Shown here: piece after piece, positions 54,574-64,000 of the stretch | How the letters are laid out: each line of letters begins with the position of its first letter | Numbering within the stretch: position 1 is the stretch's first letter | NCBI GenBank assembly: GCA_948472945.1 | Contig: CAOKVX010000014.1 | Location: 1-64,000, forward strand | DNA length: 64,000 bases | Direction: 5' to 3' | Origin: an uncultured Clostridia bacterium | GTDB taxonomy: Bacteria; Bacillota; Clostridia; Lachnospirales; Lachnospiraceae | Program-made: the position numbers and the translations under genes | The notes under the pieces: generated by a model | What the model was told of the DNA's origin: nothing | The model's database searches: none | What the model saw: only the letters and a program-made list of their open reading frames with translations

Positions 54574-54600
54574 ATATTTGGCTTTATTGGTCATCTAAAA

Positions 54601-54629
54601 TTGCAGAAAAGAAAAAAATTTGCTATACT
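54601..54629 (+). promoter_or_regulatory. Promoter of the GT-C type gene
   Basis: TTGCAG (54601-54606), a 17-base spacer and TATACT (54624-54629), about 87 bases before the ATG at 54716. Confidence 0.6.
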
Positions 54630-54715
54630 TTATCTTGCGTTAAAGGAATGTAATTTGTGTTTTTTAGAACTTGTTTATATTTTTATTTGATATTTTTAAT
54701 GAAAGGAAAGTTAAA

Positions 54716-56116
54716 ATGTACAAAATGTCTGTGACAGGACGCATTACAAAAACTATTGCTTTTACAATATGTATTTGTATTTTTTTTGCTATTTCTATGT
54801 GGGGCGTATTAATGCAGTCAAACTATAGTTTTGACGACTATCCGTATTTTGCGTGGAACAATTTTTCAAATTATATTGCAATAACCATAAATATATTACT
54901 TATATCCGGCATTTATTTACTTTTCAGACATAGGAAAATAAATGTTTTTCCGTGTTTGGTTTTGTATGGGCTGATATGCTTTGCTTTCATACTAATAATC
55001 CCTTTAGAACCGTTTTCAGATATGAAAAGTATTTTTGATATTGCCCGGAAAGGGCTTTCGGATGATTCCGGCTATTTAAGCAGATATACAAACCAGATAC
55101 CGGTTACATTATATTTATATCTTTTAAGTTTTTTAGGAAAAAGTATTATTATTCCAAAATTAATGAATATATTATGTAATATTTTAATTGTCTATATGAC
55201 TTATAAGATACATGCAATAATTTTTCGGGAAGATAAACGTATCATTTTTTATACCTGTATGTTCGTCCCTGCAATTCTTTACGCAAACCACATTTATAAC
55301 GATACGATTAGCACGGCTCTTACGGTAGTAATGGCATATCTGGCGCTGTCTCCTAAAAAAGGCAGAATAAGCTTTTTTATAATGATACTTTTTTCCGCAC
55401 TATCTGTATGGCTGCGCGCGTCAAATATTTTGTTTGTAATTGCACTCATCATTTATATGCTGTTTTCGCTTAAACTGTGGAAACATACAGTAGTTTATCT
55501 CATGGCGTTTGCTATTTTTTTATGCGGGTTTTCTTTGGCAGGAAAAAAGCTGTTTGACACAAATAAAGAAGATGCTTATCCTATATGGTCGTTTATTCAA
55601 ATGGGCTTTAACGAGGAAGAATTTGGATTTCAGGATGGCAGCCATTCTGTAGAATGGACTTTTTCAGACTGTATAGATAGGGTAAAGGACTTGGGGGTGG
55701 CCGGAACATTAAAGCTTTTGGCAAAAAAAGAGCTTTGGATGTGGTCAGAGGGAACTTATCAGGCTGAACGATATGGTTTTGGAGATGCCGCCGCGTCGTA
55801 CTCCTGCAATGGTATTGTTACTCGAAATATAAGTAAAATGGACAGGTCTTTTTTAAGAAAGGCAGTTGTATATTTTATGAAAGGACAGTATTATCTGTTT
55901 GCAATTTTAGCGTTGGCCGGCATATATGCAGGAAAAAACAAAAAGGGCGCGGAACTTTTAATGTATTTTATATGCGGCTTTTTCTGTTTTTATCTCATAT
56001 GGGAAATGAAATCCAGATATATTTATGCGTTATATCCGTATATGCTTATATTTGCATGTAATGGGGCCAACTATATTAATGATTCCCTAATTGACCGAAA
56101 GAGCCTCTTTAAATAA
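54716..56116 (+). CDS. Multi-pass membrane glycosyltransferase of GT-C type (GT39-like)
   Basis: 466 residues with about 11 membrane segments. After the first segment comes NYSFDDYPYFAWNN, an acidic pair in the first outer loop as in GT-C enzymes. The following ARKGLSDDSGYLSRYTNQIP matches the style of bacterial GT39-type proteins. These use polyprenyl-phosphate sugars to glycosylate lipids or proteins on the outer face. The acceptor is not known, and the call is by fold type. The ATG at 54716 has AAAGGAAAG in front and a promoter of its own. Confidence 0.65.
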   Translation: MYKMSVTGRITKTIAFTICICIFFAISMWGVLMQSNYSFDDYPYFAWNNFSNYIAITINILLISGIYLLFRHRKINVFPCLVLYGLICFAFILIIPLEPFSDMKSIFDIARKGLSDDSGYLSRYTNQIPVTLYLYLLSFLGKSIIIPKLMNILCNILIVYMTYKIHAIIFREDKRIIFYTCMFVPAILYANHIYNDTISTALTVVMAYLALSPKKGRISFFIMILFSALSVWLRASNILFVIALIIYMLFSLKLWKHTVVYLMAFAIFLCGFSLAGKKLFDTNKEDAYPIWSFIQMGFNEEEFGFQDGSHSVEWTFSDCIDRVKDLGVAGTLKLLAKKELWMWSEGTYQAERYGFGDAAASYSCNGIVTRNISKMDRSFLRKAVVYFMKGQYYLFAILALAGIYAGKNKKGAELLMYFICGFFCFYLIWEMKSRYIYALYPYMLIFACNGANYINDSLIDRKSLFK

Positions 56117-56129
56117 GACTGTTATCACA

Positions 56130-56170
56130 AAACAATACCGGGGAGCTTACAAACTCTCCCGGTATTGTTT
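56130..56170. terminator. Bidirectional terminator between the GT-C and AraC genes
   Basis: AAACAATACCGGGGAG (56130-56145) pairs with CTCTCCCGGTATTGTTT (56154-56170), one bulged base. T tracts lie on the proper side for both strands, and it ends both convergent genes; it overlaps the last codons of the AraC gene. Confidence 0.85.
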
Positions 56171-56911
56171 GGGCGACATGCCGGTTTCTTTTTTAAACTG
56201 TCTGCTGAAATGCTCAGTGTTGGAATAACCGCACAGATTAGCAATTTTTTTTATTGAGTTTTCTGTGCAGCCGAGCTGTTTTTTTGCAAGAAGAATTCGG
56301 TTTTTTATCACGTCCTGCATACAAGATATTCCGAATTCATCATAATAAAACTTATGAAGAAGCCTCGGGCATACATATAGCTGCTTAGCCATATAAGAAA
56401 TAGTCCACGGAAACGCGGGATTATTTTTTATGTTTTGGTGCAGCTGATATAATGCCAGCGTCCTGAAATCATCAGTCTTGCTTGTAAGAGACTCATTTAG
56501 CTTGTAAAATAATATGTGCATTAGCGACTGAATTGTTAGTTCTTTGTTTTTATTTTCAAAAAAATTTTCGGCCGCGATAAGGTGAATAATCTGGCTTATA
56601 AAATCTGACTGCATTGTCCTAAAAGGAGTAGTAGTAGGTATCATACCATTTGTCACAAACGTCTCGTCAGTAAAAAAACGAATCCAGTCGTCGCTGAAAG
56701 GCTCATTATTGTGAGCTTTATACATTATCTCGGAATGCGGCGGATATAAAATTGCCGTATTTTCAGGCATTATTATTTCCTCACCGTCAATATAAAAGCA
56801 AGTTGTTGAATGCGTCTGTATGAGCAGCCACCATTCATGAGAATTATCGTTCTTATATACAAAATTAGCATTGTGTGAGGTCGAGCTCTCCGCACATTCT
56901 ATTCTAATCAT
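56147..56911 (-). CDS. AraC-family transcription regulator
   Basis: 254 residues. An N-terminal cupin-like sensing domain (about 10-90, with PENTAILYPPHSEIMY) is followed by two helix-turn-helix motifs: WTISYMAKQLYVCPRLLHKF and the signature IKKIANLCGYSNTEHFSRQF with KKETGMSPKQYRESL. This is the layout of sugar-utilisation regulators. Targets are unknown; the secreted glycosidases further along are possible. Its C-terminal codons share the bidirectional terminator. Confidence 0.92.
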   Translation of the reverse strand: MIRIECAESSTSHNANFVYKNDNSHEWWLLIQTHSTTCFYIDGEEIIMPENTAILYPPHSEIMYKAHNNEPFSDDWIRFFTDETFVTNGMIPTTTPFRTMQSDFISQIIHLIAAENFFENKNKELTIQSLMHILFYKLNESLTSKTDDFRTLALYQLHQNIKNNPAFPWTISYMAKQLYVCPRLLHKFYYDEFGISCMQDVIKNRILLAKKQLGCTENSIKKIANLCGYSNTEHFSRQFKKETGMSPKQYRESL

Positions 56912-57034
56912 TTTACAGCCTCCTTTATCAGCATATCAAATATAAATGCTGTTTTATCTATATATACAGTAATTATTTATCATATAGAGTATAGAATATT
57001 CCATATCGCAAAAAAATGCAATAAAATAATTATA

Positions 57035-57931
57035 TCAATACTTTTGCGCCCTGCTTTTTTCGCTGAGATTGTAACGTGCAAGCTCGGTGCGCTCCACATA
57101 TAGGTAGTTGTTATAGCCGACCTCGGTGTTCCATTTTACCAGGAAAAGCGTATTACCGCATACCTCAATGCATGTTATGCAGCGGGGATGGACGCTGCTT
57201 CCGGTATTTGCGTAAGGTGAGGTGTCGGTACACATCATAGGACGGTGCGTATGTCCGGTAATCAGTATCTGTCCCTGCTGCTTTGCCCATGCTTCAAGTA
57301 AATTTTCCGTATTCTGTTTCCTCGTATAATTTTTGGCCGCGCTGGTCGGGTCAAGTATTCCGGTCTGTTCAAGCGGTTTCCACACATAACGTACTAAAAA
57401 ACAGTTAATTGGCCATAGGGTAGAGTTTAAAAGTGAAGCCTGATGGCCGTGCGTCAGATATAGGCTTTCACCTAAACTTTCATTTTTTAAAATAATTCCC
57501 GAATAAAATTTTATATCAGGGAAAAGAGGTTTGTCGCACCGGTTCTCGATACAAAAAAATGTTGAATACTTTTTCTTTGCAAACGACTGATATTTTTTGA
57601 CAATATCATGGTTTCCATAAATCATATATAGGCGGTTTTCTTTATAGAAGCGGGAGAGCTGCCAAAATACATCGCTGTGTATTTCTTTAATCTGCGCCAT
57701 TCTGCGGTTTTCCCATAGTTCGTCGCCGTCTCCGAGCTCAATATAGGTAAAGCCTTTCTGATAATAATTTTTGAGGGCGGCAAAATATAGATTCTGATTC
57801 TTAAGGAAATTATCGTTGTGTGTTCCATTGCCGCGGTGACAGTCGCTGAATAGCACATAGTTGTACTTCGGCCCCATAGGAAGTATTGGAGCGTTTTCAA
57901 AAGATTTGTTTAAACGATTCCGGCAGCCCAC
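57035..57931 (-). CDS. Calcineurin-like metallophosphoesterase
   Basis: 298 residues. The five phosphoesterase blocks are visible: LFSDCHRG, ELGDGDELWEN, IYGNHDIVKKYQ, YLTHGHQAS and LITGHTHRPMM. A two-metal hydrolase that may act on lipid, nucleotide or glycan phosphate; the closest shape to my eye is the LpxH/UDP-2,3-diacylglucosamine type, but no lipid A genes exist here, so the substrate is open. The start is GTG at 57931 with AAGGGTGA before it. It follows the DUF4474-like gene by 49 bases, likely one operon. Confidence 0.85.
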   Translation of the reverse strand: MGCRNRLNKSFENAPILPMGPKYNYVLFSDCHRGNGTHNDNFLKNQNLYFAALKNYYQKGFTYIELGDGDELWENRRMAQIKEIHSDVFWQLSRFYKENRLYMIYGNHDIVKKYQSFAKKKYSTFFCIENRCDKPLFPDIKFYSGIILKNESLGESLYLTHGHQASLLNSTLWPINCFLVRYVWKPLEQTGILDPTSAAKNYTRKQNTENLLEAWAKQQGQILITGHTHRPMMCTDTSPYANTGSSVHPRCITCIEVCGNTLFLVKWNTEVGYNNYLYVERTELARYNLSEKSRAQKY

Positions 57932-57980
57932 TTAGTTCACCCTTTCCTGTTTTTAAATCTAATTAAATCACGCAAATTTT

Positions 57981-58880
57981 TTATCTGTTGTGTTTGTGTT
58001 TTTTATGCTTCCTGTGATGCCTAAGCCTTAACATATGCCTGAATATATACGGCAGGTAGAAGTACAGATATAACATCCTGTCGTAAGTGCATTTAAAAGG
58101 TCTTGTGACGAAGCGGTAAAGCTTACATAACAATCTGTTCAGCAATTGTACATATCCTCGGTAAAGCCTTACAAAAATGTTGCGTTTGCGTTTTGAAACA
58201 CGGAAAGTAAACGAAACCATGTTGCAGTTCGTGCAGATTGCGTCCGGGCAGCATCCTGTTTCAATAAGTGCGTCCACAAACGCCTCCCGCATTTCCTGAT
58301 TTGGAAAATCAATAAATATTTTAAGCTCCAAATCCTTAGGCTTAGAAAAACATCCCATCTTAAAAATTGTGAGCCACCAGTGGCGGGCGCTCAAATCTGC
58401 AATTGGCTTATCTTTTCGTATGAGTTCCGTGCGCATTTCAAGATACTCATCCTCCTGTACAGCTGCAAATATCGTCTTTTTACGCTTTTTCGGAGGGATG
58501 ATATCGTCAGCGTGGTATACGCCGATTTCACTTCCGGTGTTGATGCCGTACTGCCCTTTCCAAAATTCAATGAGCCATGTTTTTCCGGCGTAGTCAAAAT
58601 AAACCGGCTGGCAGTCAAATATCATATTTCCGAACGGGGCCAGCCTATCGTATATTTCGCTGTAGCCAAATTTTTTCTGCCATGCGTCTGTAGTACTTGT
58701 AAAGATATCCTGCTTTAAATTGTAGCAATAACCGAACGGCTCCACTAACTCGTTCAGAAGACAGCATTTTTCATGTACTGACATCAGGCATATCTTTTTG
58801 ATGATTTTCTTTTTCCTCCAGTGGAATATAAGGAGAAAAATTATAGCAATTACTATTACTGCAGGAATTAAAAAATACAT
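57981..58880 (-). CDS. DUF4474-like membrane-anchored protein
   Basis: 299 residues. One N-terminal membrane segment, then a basic stop, a soluble domain with FGYCYNLKQDIFTSTTDAWQ, PVYFDYAGKTWLIEFWKGQY and GINTGSEIGVYHADD, which I associate with DUF4474. The end is strongly basic, with many His, Lys and Arg residues. Function unknown. It is the first gene of a pair with the metallophosphoesterase. GGGAG precedes the ATG. Confidence 0.75.
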   Translation of the reverse strand: MYFLIPAVIVIAIIFLLIFHWRKKKIIKKICLMSVHEKCCLLNELVEPFGYCYNLKQDIFTSTTDAWQKKFGYSEIYDRLAPFGNMIFDCQPVYFDYAGKTWLIEFWKGQYGINTGSEIGVYHADDIIPPKKRKKTIFAAVQEDEYLEMRTELIRKDKPIADLSARHWWLTIFKMGCFSKPKDLELKIFIDFPNQEMREAFVDALIETGCCPDAICTNCNMVSFTFRVSKRKRNIFVRLYRGYVQLLNRLLCKLYRFVTRPFKCTYDRMLYLYFYLPYIFRHMLRLRHHRKHKKHKHNR

Positions 58881-59108
58881 ACAATTCTCCCATTTTTCGA
58901 TATATTTATATAATTATATGCGTATGATGTAGAAATGTGCTGTATTATAATGATAATAATTAATCACTATTAATACGCAAAAAGTCATAGAAAAAATAAG
59001 CAGAAAACCTTATAATTATATAATCAAATTTCTCATTATGGAAAGTGATATAATTCTATATATAAAACATGCGAAGTTTGAGTAATAAAATATTAATGGG
59101 GTGATACC

Positions 59109-62100
59109 ATGAAAAAAAGATTTATAAAAACTATTGTCAGTTCCGTAATGGTATTGGCAATGTCATTTACGGTAATGTCAGGCGTACAAGGCGCCGACGC
59201 CGCAAAGAAAGCGTCTCTTAAAACTAAAAAGCTTGAGATTGTGAAAGGAAAGTCAAAAAAGATTACGATTAAAAATAAAAAGGCAAAGAATACATATACC
59301 TTTAAGACTAACAAAAAGAAGATAGCTACGGTCTCAAAAAAAGGTGTGGTAAAAGGTAAAAAAATAGGAAAGGCAGTCATTACCGTGAAAGAGAAGTATA
59401 AGTCTGGTAAAAAAACTAAGTATAGGAAAATTGGAAAGGTTAATGTAAAGGTTGTAAAGAAAAAGACGGTTCCTGTTGTGACACCAGCACCGCAGAATAC
59501 ACAGCAGACACCGGCGCCTAACCAGCAGCAGACTCCGCCTCCTGTAACGGCAAAAGCCGATATATATGTTTCACCTAACGGGAACGACGCGGGTAATGGT
59601 ACTGCGGCAAGTCCGTTTAAGACGCTTGAAAGAGCTAAGGATGAGGTTAGAAAGTTTGCAAAGACAAAGGACATAGTTATTGAGCTGGCAGACGGTTTTT
59701 ATCCTGTTTCTGAAACCATAAAATTTACGTCGGAGGATTCCGGCAGCGAGTCTTCAACTATATATTACAGGGCGGCAAAAGGCGCGAATCCGGTAATAAG
59801 CGGAGGAAAGAAGCTTGAGGGAACATGGACTGTGGCTGAAGATGTCGACTGGCTTGCAGACGGTGTAGCCGCATATAAGATTCCTCTTAAAAGGGACAAG
59901 AAACTCAGGGCTTTGTATGTCAACGGTGAACGCGCCGAGATGACGTCAAAAAAGATTACTCCGTCAGGAGGCTCGGGAAACGTATCAGTGACTAAGGGAC
60001 AGGCTGACTGGGCATGGGCTTCCAGGTCTTCCGGACTGTATGAGAGCACAATCTTCCCGGCGGGAAGTATTCCAGCGGACACGAGAAACCAGCAAAATAT
60101 TGAGCTTGATTCCTCGTCGAGATGGGCGAGACAGGTTGTATGTGTGGAACAGCTTGCACCTGCGGCTGACGGAAAAGTACAGGCGGACCTTCAGATGCCG
60201 TACGGAGCCGTTGCGCAGAACCTTGGCTGGGGAACCGCATACAGTACTTCAACTGAAAACACTGTCACCAATGTCTTTGAGTGGCTTGAAAAACCGGGTC
60301 AGTTTTACTTTGACCAGGAGGGCGGAATGCTCTATTACATTCCACAAGATGGCGAAGACATAAATGCATCAGAGTTTGTTGTGCCTGAGCTAGACACTAT
60401 TGTCGACATGACGGGGAACAATCCGCTTGAAAGTTACGTACAGAATATAGTATTTGAAGGAATTACATTTGCATACTCGGACTGGAACCTGTATGAGCTT
60501 GAGGGTTCGCACGGATATGCCTCGGTACAGGGCTCTATTGTACTTAAAGCGTTTGCGAGCGAGAATCAACATGACGATATTTACCGCTCATACGACGTTC
60601 CGGCGGCCGCCGTGCACGTTACCAGCGCGCGTAACGTAAAGTTTATAAACGGAGAGATAAGACACACGGGAAATTTGGGCATCCATATTGAAAATGACGT
60701 CGACAACATAGACGTGACCGGCAATTATATAGGTAAAACCAGTGGCGCGGGAATTGTTGTGGGACATCCGACCCACGTGTATGAGAACGATGGTCCTGAG
60801 CACAATGTAAAGGCAGGCAATGCGGGCCCTGACAGGGAAAAGTTCAGCGACGGAACGGAGTCGGTGCCAAAGAACATTACGCTAAGCAACAACTATCTGC
60901 TTGAGAACTGCTATTTCTTCTCAGGACACTCGCCGATAACAACATTCTATACTTATAACTTACAGATACTTCACAACTTCGTATACAAATGCTCATACAG
61001 CGGAATGAGCATAGGATGGGGATGGTGTAACTTTGACGGCTACAACGGAAGTGATTCGCAGCTGCCGGGATATCCTACCGAGACGTCCAGAAATAATCAT
61101 GTCAACTATAACAGGGTAGAGGAGATATGCTCCCTTTTGCAGGACGCAGGCGGAATATATACGCTTGGACAGCAGGGTAATGATGACTGGACAGAATTTT
61201 CGGAGATGAGCTTTAATTATATTAATGCGAAACGTGAACCTCAGAAAGCTGACGGAAGCAGGATGGTCAACGGATTCCACCCTGACGAGGGAAGCGCATA
61301 TATCAAATTTGACAGCAATGTTATAACAAATACAATTCGTAACGTATATGAGATGAACGATTGGAGAAGAAAACATGATATGATTGTCACAAACGGCTTC
61401 TCCAACACCGACCGCTCTGAGTGTACCGCGCCTAACTGTACGCTCGACCAATATGTAAACGCCGATTATATATGGCCGCAGAAAGGATATGAGACGGTTC
61501 TCTACTCAGGACTTGAGGACGCATATGTCCATATGGTTGGAAAGGATGTAATACCTGATACCGACTATGAGCTTGCTGCAAACGTAAGGCTCACATCCGG
61601 AGATATGCTAAAGAGAAGGGGACTGCTTGGAGCTACCGATACCGTATGGCTTGCGCCAAAGGGAACAACCTCATTTTCAGAGGGCGGTTCAATGGTCAAG
61701 GCCGCAGGCAATTCAAAGGAGATGGTTATTCCGTCTGAAGCGGGAGAGTATAAGCTGTATATTGTATATGCCGATGGAACGGTATCAGATGAGTCGACAT
61801 TTACTCTTTATGTAGGCGAGGATAACAGCGCTGCAAACGTGAAAGAGGGAGCAGACTATTCGATATCAAAGAAAAAACCGTTTACATTACAGCTTGACGA
61901 GTCCGGTTATACGTTCAAACTTAATAACAGCAGCGTATCGGACGGCCATGTAATTGATACCGAGGGAAGATGGACTCTCACAATTACTCCGAATAACGGC
62001 GGCAGCGCGCAGACCATATTGTTTACGACTTCAGTAAACAGGGCCAATAAACTTTTGTCAGAGGACGTTACCGTTAATCCGGGCGAGTATGTATACTTTG

Positions 62101-62309
62101 ACGAGCCTATATATGATGCGGGCAAGATAGTTTGGCTTGCAGATACCGGCGTTTCCGCATTTGATAAAAACGACCCTGCACAGTCATATACTACAGCCGA
62201 CAAAGATGGAATTAATGTTCCTAATGTACCTGGTACTTACAGACTTACAATCACCGACAATAAGAATGAAATTGACAGCTTCTCGGACGCTTTCATTACT
62301 GTCAGATAA
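59109..62309 (+). CDS. Secreted Big_2 plus right-handed beta-helix protein (GH141-like)
   Basis: 1066 residues. A signal peptide (about 1-30, AMSFTVMSGVQGADA) is followed by a very Lys-rich Big_2-like domain (about 35-125: KLEIVKGKSKKITIK and later KIATVSKKGVVKGKK), a Pro/Gln/Thr linker (125-152), and a right-handed beta-helix region beginning DIYVSPNGNDAGNGT. The stretch DAGGIYTLGQQGNDDW is typical of GH141-type helices (fucosidase or xylanase activities in that family). The C-terminal 300 residues look like Ig-like or carbohydrate-binding domains. The partner gene is a GH43 enzyme, so plant polysaccharide breakdown is likely. GGGGTGA precedes the ATG. Confidence 0.75.
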   Translation: MKKRFIKTIVSSVMVLAMSFTVMSGVQGADAAKKASLKTKKLEIVKGKSKKITIKNKKAKNTYTFKTNKKKIATVSKKGVVKGKKIGKAVITVKEKYKSGKKTKYRKIGKVNVKVVKKKTVPVVTPAPQNTQQTPAPNQQQTPPPVTAKADIYVSPNGNDAGNGTAASPFKTLERAKDEVRKFAKTKDIVIELADGFYPVSETIKFTSEDSGSESSTIYYRAAKGANPVISGGKKLEGTWTVAEDVDWLADGVAAYKIPLKRDKKLRALYVNGERAEMTSKKITPSGGSGNVSVTKGQADWAWASRSSGLYESTIFPAGSIPADTRNQQNIELDSSSRWARQVVCVEQLAPAADGKVQADLQMPYGAVAQNLGWGTAYSTSTENTVTNVFEWLEKPGQFYFDQEGGMLYYIPQDGEDINASEFVVPELDTIVDMTGNNPLESYVQNIVFEGITFAYSDWNLYELEGSHGYASVQGSIVLKAFASENQHDDIYRSYDVPAAAVHVTSARNVKFINGEIRHTGNLGIHIENDVDNIDVTGNYIGKTSGAGIVVGHPTHVYENDGPEHNVKAGNAGPDREKFSDGTESVPKNITLSNNYLLENCYFFSGHSPITTFYTYNLQILHNFVYKCSYSGMSIGWGWCNFDGYNGSDSQLPGYPTETSRNNHVNYNRVEEICSLLQDAGGIYTLGQQGNDDWTEFSEMSFNYINAKREPQKADGSRMVNGFHPDEGSAYIKFDSNVITNTIRNVYEMNDWRRKHDMIVTNGFSNTDRSECTAPNCTLDQYVNADYIWPQKGYETVLYSGLEDAYVHMVGKDVIPDTDYELAANVRLTSGDMLKRRGLLGATDTVWLAPKGTTSFSEGGSMVKAAGNSKEMVIPSEAGEYKLYIVYADGTVSDESTFTLYVGEDNSAANVKEGADYSISKKKPFTLQLDESGYTFKLNNSSVSDGHVIDTEGRWTLTITPNNGGSAQTILFTTSVNRANKLLSEDVTVNPGEYVYFDEPIYDAGKIVWLADTGVSAFDKNDPAQSYTTADKDGINVPNVPGTYRLTITDNKNEIDSFSDAFITVR

Positions 62310-62398
62310 TTTGCAAAAACAGGTGTTTTGTAGTAAAATATAATAATAGCAGAGCTTATATATAGATGCTGGCAAAAATATTTCAGGGGGTAATATTA

Positions 62399-64000
62399 AT
62401 GAGAAGTAAATGTTGTTTAATCAAAAAAATGTCGGCTGTTTTCCTTGCAGCAGCAGTATGTATAACTGCAATGCCGACGTCCATAAAACAAGCGGAGGCA
62501 ATAAACCCTATAGTGCAGGATGTGTATACGGCCGACCCGGCGCCAATGGCATGTTCTGACGGAAGGCTTTACGTGTATACCTCGCATGATGAGGATGAGA
62601 CGCTGAACGGTTTCTATACAATGAATGACTGGAAGTGTTATTCAACGTCCGACATGATTAACTGGACAGACCACGGAACAGTGCTAAGCTACCATGATTT
62701 TGAATGGGCGAAAGAGAATTCTTCGTGGGCCGGTCAGGTAGTCGAGAGAAACGGTAAATTTTATTTTTACGTTCCAATCAATGCAAAGAACGGTCAGACT
62801 GCCATAGGCGTTGCAGTAGGAGATTCGCCTACAGGGCCGTTTACCGACCCGTTAAACGAACCGCTTATCGGACCGGCGCCTAACTATATCGACCCTACCG
62901 TATGGGTGGACGACGACGGTCAGGCATATATGTACTGGGGCAATCCGGATTTATTCTGCGTTGCTTTGAACGAGGACATGATAAGCTACGACAAGGAATA
63001 TCCGGGCAGCGATAAAGGTATTATCAAGTGGGAGCTTGAAACCAGTGATTACCCTGACCTCGAAAGCGAAGAATGTAAGAATGTTCAGGCACAGTTTGGC
63101 ACAGGTACAAGAATGGACAACGGTAAACTTAGGAGACCTACATTATACGAGGAAGGCCCTTGGTTTTATAAGAGAGAGGGACATTATTATCTTGTATATG
63201 CGGCAAACGGAATTCCTGAAAGGATTGACTACTCTATGGCGGACAGCCCTCTCGGACCTTGGGAGTATAAGGGTATGATTATGGACGACAATGTCAATGG
63301 ACAGGGATCGGGAAGTTTTACAAATCATCCGGGAGTTGTCGAATATAAGGGACATTCTTATCTTTTCTACCATACGGGAAAACTGCATGACGGAAACGGC
63401 TATCACCGTTCGGTTGCCGTTGACGAGATATTTTATAATGAGGACGGAACAATCGAAACTATTCCATTCACGTCAGAGGGAGTAGAGCCTGTCGGAACAC
63501 TTAACCCGTATAACAGGGTTGAGGCAGAGACAATCGAGTACAGCAATTCGCTAAAGGCATCTGACAACGACCCGCTCGGAAAGTACGGAATAGAAAAAGA
63601 GCCTTGCTCTAACGTGACAGGCGGGGTAAACCTTTGTGATATAAGCAACGAAGATTATATATGTATAAGAAATGTTGATTTCGGACAGTACGGCGCTGTT
63701 AAATTAACCGCATGTACTGCGGCCGATGCAGCGGCGGGGGCTGTTGCCGGAAAGATTGAGGTATACCTTGATTCAATCGACAGCGAGCCTGTGGCTGAAT
63801 ATGAGGTTAAAGGCGGAGGTGACGCCGATACTTGGGTGACAAACTCTGTAGATGTCGACAAATCTGTTGTTAAAGGCTTACATGATGTTTATATGCTGTT
63901 CACGGGAAACGATGAAAGCGAAAGCCTGTTCAAATTTGATTACTGGCAGTTTACTCAGGATGAGATTCCATTGCCGCCTGTAACACCTACTACACCGCCT
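62399..64000 (+). CDS. Secreted GH43 glycosidase with CBM6-like domain (partial)
   Basis: Open to the window end, 534 codons shown. A signal peptide (about 1-35) is followed by a five-bladed GH43 domain: DPAPMACSDGRLYVY (catalytic base Asp at about 46), NYIDPTVWVDDDGQAYMYW (transition-state Asp) and RRPTLYEEGPWFYKREGHYY (catalytic acid Glu at about 252). After about residue 372 a CBM6-type binding domain begins (NRVEAETIEYSNS). A Pro/Thr linker appears at the very end, so another domain may follow. GH43 enzymes remove arabinose or xylose from xylan and arabinan. It starts about 90 bases after the beta-helix gene and likely shares its operon. Confidence 0.92.
   Translation, partial: MRSKCCLIKKMSAVFLAAAVCITAMPTSIKQAEAINPIVQDVYTADPAPMACSDGRLYVYTSHDEDETLNGFYTMNDWKCYSTSDMINWTDHGTVLSYHDFEWAKENSSWAGQVVERNGKFYFYVPINAKNGQTAIGVAVGDSPTGPFTDPLNEPLIGPAPNYIDPTVWVDDDGQAYMYWGNPDLFCVALNEDMISYDKEYPGSDKGIIKWELETSDYPDLESEECKNVQAQFGTGTRMDNGKLRRPTLYEEGPWFYKREGHYYLVYAANGIPERIDYSMADSPLGPWEYKGMIMDDNVNGQGSGSFTNHPGVVEYKGHSYLFYHTGKLHDGNGYHRSVAVDEIFYNEDGTIETIPFTSEGVEPVGTLNPYNRVEAETIEYSNSLKASDNDPLGKYGIEKEPCSNVTGGVNLCDISNEDYICIRNVDFGQYGAVKLTACTAADAAAGAVAGKIEVYLDSIDSEPVAEYEVKGGGDADTWVTNSVDVDKSVVKGLHDVYMLFTGNDESESLFKFDYWQFTQDEIPLPPVTPTTPP

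Noticed and set aside
59093-59674. 193-codon hydrophobic frame on the minus strand
   Set aside because: Its Phe/Leu richness is the complement of the Lys-rich (AAA/AAG) coding stretch of the Big_2-like domain.

Overview
The window reads as chromosomal DNA of an anaerobic, low-to-moderate GC Firmicute, most likely a Lachnospiraceae-type Clostridia. The supporting signs are a perfect CIRCE operator before groES-groEL, a tryptophan T-box riboswitch before a complete trp operon, the order yicC-remA-gmk-rpoZ, strong AGGAGG ribosome sites with some TTG and GTG starts, a Gram-positive type IV pilus operon without a secretin, and secreted polysaccharide-active enzymes. These assignments rest on reading the protein and DNA sequence; no database search was run.

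Layout. Bases 1-2470 are a gene graveyard: broken pieces of a hexapeptide acetyltransferase, a PhnB/VOC-type protein, an ABC-2 permease and unidentified reading frames, with stops and frameshifts. The intact genome begins at a strong hairpin that terminates a SpoVB-like flippase gene (minus strand). Next come a membrane protein with an 81-bp repeat tail coupled to a GtrB-like glycosyltransferase, a cysteine desulfurase, a PHP phosphatase (HisJ-like) and RqcH. A housekeeping run follows: yicC, remA, gmk, rpoZ and two tandem signal peptidase I genes. Then come an SOS-type YneA-like LysM gene, groES-groEL and a small membrane protein.

Bases 18169-20362 hold the most unusual pair: a soluble coiled-coil protein resembling the cytoplasmic tail of ZorA-type proteins, followed by a protein whose C-terminal half looks like the EH_signature domain of ZorC. 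No MotA-like or MotB-like motor genes lie beside them. From 20482 to 38894 runs a full type IV pilus operon (pilB, pilT, pilC, major pilin, pilD, a pilM-pilN fusion, pilO, four prepilin-like proteins, one lacking Glu5) that ends in a 1793-residue InlB-repeat/DUF5057-type protein. A membrane GGDEF protein comes next and may link c-di-GMP to the pili.

The remainder holds proS, two small membrane proteins, the T-box-controlled trpEGDCFBA operon with extra inverted repeats before trpE, and a YtrA-like GntR/ABC exporter operon (minus strand). It continues with a GT-C type membrane glycosyltransferase, an AraC regulator, a metallophosphoesterase with a DUF4474-like partner, and two secreted carbohydrate-active proteins: a Big_2 plus beta-helix protein (GH141-like) and a GH43-CBM6 enzyme that runs off the window end.
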